DNA from: Leuconostoc litchii
GTDB taxonomy: Bacteria; Bacillota; Bacilli; Lactobacillales; Lactobacillaceae
Assembly: GCF_008107645.1 (NCBI RefSeq)
Contig: NZ_SDGY01000001.1
Coordinates: 1,025,630 to 1,089,629 of the forward strand
DNA: 64,000 nucleotides
Reading direction: 5' to 3'
Positions within the stretch are counted from its first letter, which is position 1. Each line of letters starts with the position of its first letter. The notes under the pieces were generated by a model that saw only the letters and a program-made list of their open reading frames with translations, was not told the DNA's origin and did no database searches. Below are positions 38,419 to 45,976 of this stretch, piece by piece. Made by a program: the position numbers and the translations under genes.

Positions 38419-38457
38419 AAAGCCACGCTCTATTTTTATTCTAGAGTGTGGTTTTTT
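38417..38457 (+). terminator. Intrinsic terminator of the 50-residue gene
   Basis: A 16-bp stem (two G-U pairs) with arms AAAAAGCCACGCTCTA and TAGAGTGTGGTTTTTT around a 9-nt loop, overlapping the stop codon and ending in a T-run. Confidence 0.85.
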
Positions 38458-38589
38458 ATTGTGCTTATTTTTACGCTTTCAGAGATATTTTGACTACTAA
38501 CCACCCCATACTAACTTCAGCAATGCACTGTTGAATATTTCTTTGTCGAGCCAAAAGATATACTCTAAATTGATATTTATACAATATTA

Positions 38590-39039
38590 TCAATATTTGG
38601 TAGAGGAAAATAAAAATACACTTTCTTCATTTGGCTTGAAACCATTCTTCAGATAAAAATTTTCGGCTGGTGTGTGTTTATCAGTGTCTAGAGCAATATC
38701 TTCCACATTCTTATTGTTCAAGATCCTCTTTATTTCCGTTAAAAATATTTGACCTCTTCCTTTTTTCTGGGAATCTGGATGAATCAGAAAAGTATCGAGA
38801 ATATATTCTTCACCTTTGTACCAAGGTTTAACAAATCCTAGTGCAACCCCAATTATTTGTTCATTTTCTATATAAAGAAAACTTTGATTACTATTTAGAA
38901 TCAGCATCCGTTCAATATATAACCTGATTTCTTTAAAGTCATTTTTCTCATTCCATGGTTCCCTTGAAAATACATCAATATATAGAGATGCCACTTCATC
39001 AATATGTTTTTCCTTAAGTTTGATAATGCGATAAGCCAT
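38590..39039 (-). CDS. GNAT family N-acetyltransferase
   Basis: A 149-residue acetyltransferase-fold protein. Motif A, which binds acetyl-CoA, is visible as IHPDSQKKGRGQIFLTEI near residues 92-110, and motif B as NFYLKNGFKP near 125-135. The substrate is unknown. AGGAG lies 6-7 nt before the ATG. It is an isolated minus-strand gene with about 170 nt before the upstream small gene's terminator. Confidence 0.85.
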   Translation of the reverse strand: MAYRIIKLKEKHIDEVASLYIDVFSREPWNEKNDFKEIRLYIERMLILNSNQSFLYIENEQIIGVALGFVKPWYKGEEYILDTFLIHPDSQKKGRGQIFLTEIKRILNNKNVEDIALDTDKHTPAENFYLKNGFKPNEESVFLFSSTKY

Positions 39040-39423
39040 TTGAATCTCCTAAATTTACCATACCACAATCAAAGAAGTACAAAATTGACCGATGATTTGG
39101 CTAATAAGAGCTAACTTTTCTAAGTTTTCTACCGCCCTTATTTTATCTGGTACGTATGATATTTTATACGTGATATTAAAATATTATCACACAAAAAGGT
39201 TGAAATAGTCACTCAATTAATTAACAAACTGTCTGCTCTGTAATATCTCCATCTACCCAAAATATATTTGGGAATTACCTCTAGCCTACTAAAATAAATA
39301 TATGAAAATCATAAATTCATAAGAAAATACCATAATGAAGACATTAAACAAGCAACTTAATACGATCTTTAGTAGGCTATACTTTGTGGATATGTTAATG
39401 CATTCAAAAAAAGGAGTTTTAAC
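39040..39423. other. Intergenic stretch before the TspO gene, with a spaced inverted repeat
   Basis: No gene seen. A perfect 12-bp inverted repeat, TAGCCTACTAAA (39282-39293) and TTTAGTAGGCTA (39368-39379), is separated by 74 nt; the right arm is followed by TATACT, a possible -10 for the tspO gene. Confidence 0.5.
39282..39379. repeat. Spaced 12-bp perfect inverted repeat
   Basis: Arms TAGCCTACTAAA and TTTAGTAGGCTA, 74 nt apart. It could be paired operators bound cooperatively, or the ends of a decayed small element. Confidence 0.55.
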
Positions 39424-39891
39424 GTGAAGAAAAAATCTGTCAAAGCCATAGCTTTTATTGCAGTTATTTTAATTCTTGGCACATTATCATCGTTTAGTGT
39501 GGAATGGATACGAGGTATATCGATAGGAAACATATATGATACATTTAATTTACCACCACTAGCACCACCAAAATGGCTTTTCGGTCCTGCATGGGTGCTA
39601 CTCTATATCTTACTAGGTATTTATTGTGCTAACCTAAACTTTGTGAAAAATAATCGTCACGAACTCTATACCTACATGTATGTTCAATTAGGATTAAATA
39701 TATTTTGGACCGTCGTATTCTTTTCACTTTCAAATTTTCTGTTAGCTACAATAATGATTGTCATAATGGATATTTTGGTTATTGCCATTATATTTGTTGA
39801 TAGACGACGTATCAAATTACTATTGGTTCCTTACTTATTATGGTTATTATTCGCCACCTACTTATCAATTTCAGTGCTTATTTTAAACTAA
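39424..39891 (+). CDS. TspO/MBR family membrane protein
   Basis: A 155-residue integral membrane protein with five predicted segments. The diagnostic region is PPLAPPKWLFGPAWVLLYIL near residues 40-60, with the conserved Trp and Pro pattern of tryptophan-rich sensory proteins. Relatives bind tetrapyrroles or other hydrophobic ligands in stress responses. The start is GTG with AAGGAG about 8 nt upstream. A terminator follows at 39916-39960. Confidence 0.9.
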   Translation: MKKKSVKAIAFIAVILILGTLSSFSVEWIRGISIGNIYDTFNLPPLAPPKWLFGPAWVLLYILLGIYCANLNFVKNNRHELYTYMYVQLGLNIFWTVVFFSLSNFLLATIMIVIMDILVIAIIFVDRRRIKLLLVPYLLWLLFATYLSISVLILN

Positions 39892-39915
39892 TTTTGCTAT
39901 GTGAATTTTCAAAAC

Positions 39916-39960
39916 AATAAAAACCACGATCAATATTGAATCCAGATTGTGGTTTTTATT
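39916..39960 (+). terminator. Intrinsic terminator of the TspO gene
   Basis: Arms AATAAAAACCACGATC and GATTGTGGTTTTTATT (one G-U pair) with a 13-nt loop and T-run. Confidence 0.85.
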
Positions 39961-40161
39961 ATGTCCACTTTAACGCTGTAGGAGCCGTTCTAAAAATTGT
40001 TAGTTATCATGGAATAAAATATAACAAAAAGCTATATCTTACCTAACATGAGTCAAATATAAGCAAACATCGTTAGATGTACTCATGCAATGGGGATGTT
40101 GTTATTTAAAAACATTTACAGAAGCTTTCATTGATAACTTGTATACCAAATAATTCGTTCC

Positions 40162-40644
40162 TTATTTAACTCTGACTAATCTTTTATACTTACTATAGTT
40201 CCACAGTTCATACAACGGACCTATTATTATATATATAACGAGCATATTGTCATTAACTAAATGGTTAGAAAATGCTGCTACATAGCAAATAATGCATATA
40301 GGGATATACAGACATACACCTGTAAACATCCCCGGTGAATATTTATGTGTTTTAATTGCACCAAAAACATGTGTAAATACAGCATTAAAAGCTAAAAAGC
40401 TACTAGAGATAATTAATCCTGAATTATTATTATTTGTGAAATAAGCATAAAATCCCGTAACAGAAACAATGCTAAATGCAATTATGTTAACACGCCAGTA
40501 ATACCCTGATGATTGTTTGTTTAACGCCGGTCTAAAGTGATGATACCAGTTCACGAAACCTCCAGGCACTAAAAATTCTTCTAAACAATGGAGTAAATAG
40601 GCCACAGGAGCTGCTACCGACATTATTTTCATAATTTCTATCAT
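40162..40644 (-). CDS. HXXEE-domain membrane protein
   Basis: A 160-residue hydrophobic protein with about four to five membrane segments. The HXXEE motif is present as LLHCLEEFLVPGGF near residues 18-31, followed by a conserved H in YHHFRPALN. The family is of unknown function; the motif suggests metal binding. AGGAGG lies 7 nt before the ATG. Isolated gene. Confidence 0.82.
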   Translation of the reverse strand: MIEIMKIMSVAAPVAYLLHCLEEFLVPGGFVNWYHHFRPALNKQSSGYYWRVNIIAFSIVSVTGFYAYFTNNNNSGLIISSSFLAFNAVFTHVFGAIKTHKYSPGMFTGVCLYIPICIICYVAAFSNHLVNDNMLVIYIIIGPLYELWNYSKYKRLVRVK

Positions 40645-41163
40645 ATTTTGCCCTCCTTAAATAGTTGTATGATGATAGAATGATCAAACTGCCTTACTAG
40701 TATATAATCAACAAATTTTTTTAATTGTTTATTGTTACATGTGGTTAATATTTATTAACAACCAGTCAAACCACTAAGATAAACGACATTCATTTTCATC
40801 GATACACCCTGTGACGTTTTAAATTGGTACTCACAATTTTTTTAATACTGGTAATACCAATAAAGTAAACAAAAACATGGTTTTTGTTTACTTTAAATCA
40901 TACTTTTTTAATGCTGTAATAGACGTTTTAAGCATTTTGAATTAGCATAAATGTACTCGTACTGTATTTAACCTAGCTTGCGTTAAATATCAGCAAATAT
41001 ATCAAATAAGTGTATGGTGGGGATGGATACTTTAACCCTAGTGTATATGTATTCGACTCATCTTAAACAAATTAAACTTGTTTTAAATATTTTTTTTAAT
41101 CACAAAAACAAATTTTTTTTAAGATATACTGATACAAAATAAATTAAACAGGATATATGGTTA
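40645..41163. other. Gene-free stretch with hairpins
   Basis: About 520 nt with no supported gene. It contains a perfect 16-bp-arm hairpin at 40861-40895 and a second copy of a diverged element (about 40970-41030) that resembles 40030-40100. The last 40 nt are the leader of the NTF2-like gene. Confidence 0.5.
40861..40895. repeat. Perfect hairpin, 16-bp arms, 3-nt loop
   Basis: Arms TAAAGTAAACAAAAAC and GTTTTTGTTTACTTTA around ATG. No long T-run follows and no gene ends nearby, so it is not an obvious terminator. Confidence 0.6.
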
Positions 41164-41532
41164 ATGATAAATCAAGAAGACATACAAATTTTAGAAAATA
41201 AGCTCAATACTGCTATGATACAGCATGATGTCAATACACTTAATAATTTACTTGACGATCAAGTTGTATTCATAAACCACTTCGGCAATATTTTAAAAAA
41301 ATCGGATGATATCCAGTCTCACAAAGACAAAGATTTTGATATAGAAGCCATAGAAGTGCTCAAAAATAGTGTCACTATATTTAAAAATACCGCCATTTCC
41401 GTCTCTAATACAAAAGTACATGCTCACTTTGGAAATAAAAAACAGACGGACCATCTTATTTATAATCGTGTATGGCAAAAAAACATTGATGAATCGATTA
41501 AAGTAATTTCGGCTACTGTTACAGCTATCTAA
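41164..41532 (+). CDS. NTF2-like / DUF4440 family protein
   Basis: A 122-residue soluble protein with the cone-shaped NTF2-like pattern: an N-terminal helix (INQEDIQILENKLNTAMIQHDV), the LLDDQVVFINHFG strand, and a C-terminal sheet ending YNRVWQKNIDESIKVISATVTAI. Such proteins may be small enzymes or ligand binders; the role is unknown. AGGA lies 10 nt before the ATG, a weak fit. Isolated gene without an obvious terminator. Confidence 0.7.
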   Translation: MINQEDIQILENKLNTAMIQHDVNTLNNLLDDQVVFINHFGNILKKSDDIQSHKDKDFDIEAIEVLKNSVTIFKNTAISVSNTKVHAHFGNKKQTDHLIYNRVWQKNIDESIKVISATVTAI

Positions 41533-41994
41533 GAAATCATAACTTCCATTTTTTTCATACATATAGTCAATTAAAATGATAACGAATGTTATGCTATCTT
41601 CTGAAACGATAGCAAATAAATAATAACTGAACAGATACCCCCGCCCCTTATTACCAGATTAAAGAGCGTACACGTATCGTTACCTTAGAGAAATGTTGAA
41701 TTTTGAAAACTTTTTTATAGGGATGAATATGTCACAAACGTTGGTATAAAAGCGTTTGTAAATTCTACTATAAAAAAAAAAATGCCTTTATATCAACGTT
41801 TATAGCTTGCTAATTTCTAAAACGGGACAGTTTAGTACTATAGCCACAAGGCTCTAAGACACTTTACACACAAACTACCGTAAAAAGTACCCCTTATTCC
41901 TACCCTACTTTTTAAGTTTAGTTTAACTCGTCTGATTGACAAGAAAAAAGTACTTTAGTACTATTGGACTACTAAATATTACTCGGAGAAAAAT
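41533..41994. other. Gene-free stretch with an 18-bp inverted repeat
   Basis: No gene recognised in 460 nt. A near-perfect 18-bp inverted repeat with a 30-nt A-rich spacer lies at 41736-41801. The final 15 nt hold the YciI ribosome-binding site. Confidence 0.5.
41736..41801. repeat. 18-bp inverted repeat (16/18) with 30-nt spacer
   Basis: Left arm AAACGTTGGTATAAAAGC and right arm GCCTTTATATCAACGTTT pair at 16 of 18 positions. A smaller dyad ACAAACG/CGTTTGT overlaps the left arm. It may be a relic of mobile-element ends or a structured RNA. Confidence 0.6.
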
Positions 41995-42279
41995 ATGTTT
42001 ATAATTGAATTAACTTACATCAAACCAATTTCTGAAGTAGAGTGTTATTTACCAGAACATATCGCATACTTAGATAAGCACTATAAATCAGGACACTTTA
42101 TTATGTCAGGACGCAAAAATCCACGAACAGGTGGAATAATAGTGGCTAAAGCAGAATCTGTAGATGAACTAGAACAAATATATAATACCGATCCATTCTT
42201 TATAAACAACATCGCTGAATTTAACGTAACTAGCTTTACTCCCTCAAAATGGACAAAAGAATTAAATGGGTACTTGTAA
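41995..42279 (+). CDS. YciI family protein
   Basis: A 94-residue dimeric-barrel protein. Conserved YCII residues are visible: the His in PEHIAYLDKHYKSGHFIMSG and the Asp in NTDPFFINNIAEFNV. The family is of uncertain function; a few members are dehalogenase- or muconolactone-isomerase-like. GGAGA lies 7 nt upstream. A terminator follows. Confidence 0.88.
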   Translation: MFIIELTYIKPISEVECYLPEHIAYLDKHYKSGHFIMSGRKNPRTGGIIVAKAESVDELEQIYNTDPFFINNIAEFNVTSFTPSKWTKELNGYL

Positions 42280-42293
42280 TAACTTTTAAATAC

Positions 42294-42332
42294 AAAAACA
42301 CACTCTATATTAATAATAGGGTGTGCTTTTTA
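42294..42332 (+). terminator. Intrinsic terminator of the YciI gene
   Basis: Arms AAAAACACACTCTAT and ATAGGGTGTGCTTTTT with one bulge and one G-U pair, ending in a T-run. Confidence 0.8.
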
Positions 42333-42442
42333 CATTGAAATGACTCAATTAGTTTTACAGCAGCTTATTAGTATAGACATATCGTTAGTTTCTTAAAGTA
42401 ATAGATATCTATCGATAATTAAACAACTATACTATTGGAATG

Positions 42443-43348
42443 TTATGAATTTTGGATATTTACTCGCTTTGTAGGCCAACTAACTAATATCACCGTTAGT
42501 AATATCAAAATAATTCCTAACACTTGAAATAGCTTCAGATGCAATTGAAGAATTACAACAGATAATAACGTTGCAGTTAGAGGCTCTAAGGTTCCCAACA
42601 AACTAGCTACAGTAGATTTTAAATGGCAAAGACTTGCTATATAAAGCGAGTATGCCAGCAACGTTCCACCAAAAGTTACTACACCAATAAGAATGATTTC
42701 TGTGAAACTTAACCCCTGAGGCACTTTCCAAACAGGATTGATAAAGTTTTCAACAAATCCACCAATAAAAAGCCCCCAGGCAACAACTACTAAAGAACTT
42801 TGAGAAGATAACAATGGTTTAGGTATTAGTGTATAACCTGCTACACCGAAAGCAGAAATGACTCCCCATGTTAAGGCAGATAAGGGTACAGAAAGATGAT
42901 TTACGTTGCCATTTGTAACGAGAAAAAAAACACCTATTAATGCAAAAAAAATAGTGATTATCTCTCTTCTACTTGGCCAAACTCTCATTTTAACGGTTAA
43001 TAATATTAAGATTACTGTAGGGCCCAAGGATTGTAAAACTGTTGCTGAAGCGGCATCCCCATAGTAAACTGATAAGAAAAAACTAGATTGCGCTAATAAT
43101 ACGCCAAGTATACCAAAGCAAATTAGTAACAAAGCATCCACTTTGCGCTTAAAAATCTGAAAAATTGATTGACCTCTAACAAATAGCAGGAGCAATAAAA
43201 TTAATCCACTCCAAAACATTCTTGTGCCCACTAACCATTCAGGTCTTATATTATTATTGCGGAACAAGATTGATGCGATGACACTGCTGATTCCAAATAG
43301 TGTTGCGCTCAATATACCGTACATAACGCATTTCTTCTTTTGATTCAT
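42443..43348 (-). CDS. DMT-superfamily EamA transporter
   Basis: A 301-residue membrane protein with ten predicted segments arranged as two EamA repeats of about 140 residues; the second repeat starts near GVISAFGVAGYTLIPKPLL, and TVASLLGTLEPLTATLLSV is the typical end motif. It is expected to export metabolites or amino acids; substrate unknown. GGGGG lies about 4 nt before the ATG. Isolated gene. Confidence 0.88.
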   Translation of the reverse strand: MNQKKKCVMYGILSATLFGISSVIASILFRNNNIRPEWLVGTRMFWSGLILLLLLFVRGQSIFQIFKRKVDALLLICFGILGVLLAQSSFFLSVYYGDAASATVLQSLGPTVILILLTVKMRVWPSRREIITIFFALIGVFFLVTNGNVNHLSVPLSALTWGVISAFGVAGYTLIPKPLLSSQSSLVVVAWGLFIGGFVENFINPVWKVPQGLSFTEIILIGVVTFGGTLLAYSLYIASLCHLKSTVASLLGTLEPLTATLLSVVILQLHLKLFQVLGIILILLTVILVSWPTKRVNIQNS

Positions 43349-43733
43349 ATTTCCCCCATACTTTTTACGTACTTGAATATTTTATCAAAATTACAACATT
43401 AATATTTTAAACTAATCAATTGTTAATATAATTTTAACTTTAACTACTATAACGCTCGTTTATAAGATCTGATTAAATTAAAATCAACATCATGAGCTTA
43501 TTTCAAATACTCTGTTTGATTTTCTCGATTTAGATTTAACCTCAAACAAAAGGTCCAACCTGCGTAGCTGTTTTAGGTTTGCAGATTGAACCATATCGTT
43601 TTTAAGTTGTTCTAGATGTCTGTTTTACAAAATATAAATATTTGCAGCTAACATTATTAACGATCTCAAATATTTTCCAAATAAAGCCTGTCATCTTATT
43701 GATTTCGATAACAAAACAGTTAAAATACATATT
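43349..43733. other. Gene-free stretch between EamA and metallo-hydrolase genes
   Basis: No supported gene. A minus-strand 34-residue frame (43490-43594; MVQSANLKQLRRLDLLFEVK...) reads as a basic, helical peptide but has no ribosome-binding site. I leave it as a possible relic. Confidence 0.4.
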
Positions 43734-44540
43734 CTATATATATACTTCTAATCCAACTCCGACTTCTTTAACAGTAATAAATTGATTTATATATGCCTTG
43801 GCTTTAAAAGAGACACAGTGACTCGGATATAGTTGTGCAATATTATTATTTTGAAAGTATTCAACAGTTTTTTCTAATCGTTCATCTAGGTCAAACAAAT
43901 GGAAGCCACCAATGACACCAAGTATTTTGTTTTTTCCTGTAGCTTTCTTAGCCTGCTCACAAATATTGCAAATACCACTATGGGAACATCCTGTGATAAT
44001 AAATAGCCCTTCATCTGTTTCATAAGCCATCGCTGTATCATCCATTACATAATCATCTTCCCATTGATTATTTACAAAATGTTCACCTATGGCTTCTCGT
44101 TCTTCAAAATCAGTATACTGACCTATTTCTCCTAAGTACCAAATTTTACTTGTTAATTTAATTGGTTCCTTTTGTAAGTTCAAATCAAACTTATTTGATA
44201 TCCATTCCATACTTTTGGGAGACCCGATATCTAATTTCTCATATCGCTTTGAATTCAAAAAAAGTGGATGTGCATAAACCGACTTACCAAAAAGTCCTGA
44301 TGATTCTGATAAAAAATTCATACCACGTGTATGGTCATTGTGTCCATGCGAAAACACAATCTTAGTCGTTTCACTTAGATTAATACCCTTGGTTTTTGCA
44401 TTCTGCAAAAATATATCGCTGTAGCCCATATCAAAGAGTATTTTTTCATCTTGTTCTTCTATTAGCATAGATAAAGCGGGCTCACCAAAATAATATTCAT
44501 CAATAAATGTATTATTATCTACCAAAATATTTATCTTCAT
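43734..44540 (-). CDS. MBL-fold metallo-hydrolase (COG1237 type)
   Basis: A 268-residue metallo-beta-lactamase-fold protein. The metal-binding motif HxHxDH is in FSHGHNDHTRGM near residue 65, with further ligands in ITGCSHSGICN and the C-terminal PSHCVSFKAK. The sequence resembles the group annotated as dihydropterin-type phosphate synthases, which is a fold-level label and not evidence of that reaction. GGAAG lies 7 nt before the ATG. Isolated gene. Confidence 0.85.
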   Translation of the reverse strand: MKINILVDNNTFIDEYYFGEPALSMLIEEQDEKILFDMGYSDIFLQNAKTKGINLSETTKIVFSHGHNDHTRGMNFLSESSGLFGKSVYAHPLFLNSKRYEKLDIGSPKSMEWISNKFDLNLQKEPIKLTSKIWYLGEIGQYTDFEEREAIGEHFVNNQWEDDYVMDDTAMAYETDEGLFIITGCSHSGICNICEQAKKATGKNKILGVIGGFHLFDLDERLEKTVEYFQNNNIAQLYPSHCVSFKAKAYINQFITVKEVGVGLEVYI

Positions 44541-44772
44541 TGTTTTCTTCCAATCCTTTATCTTTAATTACGCTACTATACAGACTAAAATATTTTTTTA
44601 AAGTGCAAATCAGGAAATTTAATGTATTATAACAATTAATAGATATTACGTTAATAAATCTAATGCTAAAGTTGCTAAATGTGTTCATGTATGTATAGTT
44701 TTAAGTCAGTAACCATCCACTATCCTTTATCAATTATAATATAGATCTATACACGCACGGTTAAAGTAAAGT

Positions 44773-44801
44773 AAAAAAAAATCCGAATAAACGGAATTTT
44801 T
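44773..44801 (-). terminator. Intrinsic terminator of the immunity-like gene
   Basis: On the minus strand AAAAATTCCG and CGG-ATTTTTTTTT form a hairpin with a 6-nt loop and a long T-run, 20 nt after the stop codon. Confidence 0.75.
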
Positions 44802-44820
44802 GTTTTAAGTAAATATAAAT

Positions 44821-45084
44821 TTAAAACCACATTGTTGTAGATAAGCGAGCAATATCTTCGGCAAAATTAGGTTTCTGTAACTCTGTGAACATCTTTAATC
44901 CTTGCTCAGATAACTTCTGTTTCAAAGCAAGTGATCTAAAGTCTTTCGCTAAACTACGAGCAACAGCCTGTTCGCTTTGCTTGTCCTCTGTTAGTTGATG
45001 AATAGCTTTATTGATATATACTTGTTCATCACTATTGATATCTAGTTTTTGCAATAATTCTAACAAGTTTTCTTTTTTTGACAT
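44821..45084 (-). CDS. Possible bacteriocin immunity protein (EntA_Immun-like), orphan
   Basis: An 87-residue, highly charged, all-helical protein with a pattern of amphipathic helices (about 1-14, 18-33, 37-58, 60-75). Size and helical pattern resemble pediocin-type immunity proteins, which form four-helix bundles. No bacteriocin gene with a double-glycine leader was found beside it, so if it is an immunity protein it is an orphan. AGGGG lies about 9 nt before the ATG and a terminator follows. The family assignment is tentative. Confidence 0.5.
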   Translation of the reverse strand: MSKKENLLELLQKLDINSDEQVYINKAIHQLTEDKQSEQAVARSLAKDFRSLALKQKLSEQGLKMFTELQKPNFAEDIARLSTTMWF

Positions 45085-45452
45085 TTTGAAGTTTCCCCTT
45101 AGTGGAAATTTTACTCCAACAATGTGCTTATTACAAATAGTCGTTATTCTAAAGTAACAAATAGTTATTTTAGGTATCCGTATTTCAGCGCCCCATTATC
45201 AATTCATTCTATTTTGGAATTTAACTTGAGCTGATGCATCATTTTAATACCACCCCATCTACCTACCCAACTATCTAAGAATTATGTATATATACATTTT
45301 TTGGCATATTTATGTTATATGTACCACATGCTGATTTATGTATTATTTAACCAAACAAAAAACGGTTCAAATGCCGTTCTGTAGCTCAATCATCGTTTGA
45401 ATTCATGTGTTATTTCTCTTGAAATACCATGTAATCTAATGAAATAAATCAT
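45085..45452. other. Gene-free stretch between the immunity-like gene and the tRNA
   Basis: No gene seen. AT-rich; a weak hairpin AACGG/CCGTT occurs near 45360-45380. No duplicated tRNA 3' end or other attachment-like repeat was noticed. Confidence 0.45.
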
Positions 45453-45497
45453 AAGAAAAGGCGCTACATCAAGATTTTTGAAACCTTATGCAACGCC
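45453..45497 (-). terminator. Intrinsic terminator of the tRNA-Glu gene
   Basis: On the minus strand GGCGTTGCAT and ATGTAGCGCC form a 10-bp stem with two G-U pairs and an 18-nt loop, followed by TTTTCTT. It lies 13 nt past the tRNA 3' end. Confidence 0.8.
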
Positions 45498-45510
45498 ATG
45501 AAATGCTAAA

Positions 45511-45582
45511 TAGCGCTAGAGGGAGTCGAACCCTCGATTTCGGCCTGAGAAGCCGACGTCTTAACCACTTGACCATAGCGCC
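45511..45582 (-). tRNA. tRNA-Glu (anticodon CUC)
   Basis: A complete 72-nt cloverleaf on the minus strand: acceptor stem GGCGCTA/TAGCGCT (one G-U pair), D arm GTC..GAC, anticodon stem TCGGC/GCCGA with loop TTCTCAG giving anticodon CTC, and T arm AGGG-TTCGACT-CCCT. CCA is not encoded. It reads GAG; most Firmicutes rely on tRNA-Glu(UUC) alone, so this is a second Glu isoacceptor. Confidence 0.93.
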
Positions 45583-45640
45583 ATAACAAATATTAAGTAT
45601 ACCGAAAAAAAGGTTCAACGTCAATCTTTTTTTAATAATA

Positions 45641-45668
45641 AAAAAGAATTGGCATCACACCAACTCTC
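45641..45668 (-). terminator. Intrinsic terminator of the 71-residue gene
   Basis: Arms AGAGTTGG and CCAATTCT (one G-U pair) with a 7-nt loop and TTTTTTATT tail on the minus strand. Confidence 0.75.
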
Positions 45669-45679
45669 TAATAAGCTAA

Positions 45680-45895
45680 CTACGCTTTTTGTAAAACCTT
45701 TTCAGCTTCACTTTTTACTTCATCAGCACTCATATGTTCATATTGCTTTAAGTGCTGCAAAGTTTCTAACGTATTTTTGTTGCTTGTGTCCATATAATGA
45801 TTCCACAATGCATCACGTAGTGGGGTTTTGTCCTCGCTCCAACTAAAAACTTTGCTCATTGGTAAATCCAACGTTTCAAATTTTTCATCAGCCAT
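45680..45895 (-). CDS. Hypothetical protein, 71 residues
   Basis: A soluble, acidic protein predicted as helical; no family recognised. It has a clear terminator directly downstream and a ribosome-binding site (AAGGGGG) about 7 nt before the ATG, so it is a real gene. It sits alone between the tRNA-Glu gene and the XRE regulator. Confidence 0.7.
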   Translation of the reverse strand: MADEKFETLDLPMSKVFSWSEDKTPLRDALWNHYMDTSNKNTLETLQHLKQYEHMSADEVKSEAEKVLQKA

Positions 45896-45976
45896 GTTTC
45901 GGCCCCCTTTCTATAACCTAGTTATAGTTCTTTTACTGTTCATTTGTCAAGTAAACCACTTACCTTGCTCACACAA

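Noticed and set aside
45511-45582. tRNA-Glu as an attachment site for an integrated island
   Set aside because: No integrase gene and no repeat of the tRNA 3' end was seen in the accessory stretch to its left.
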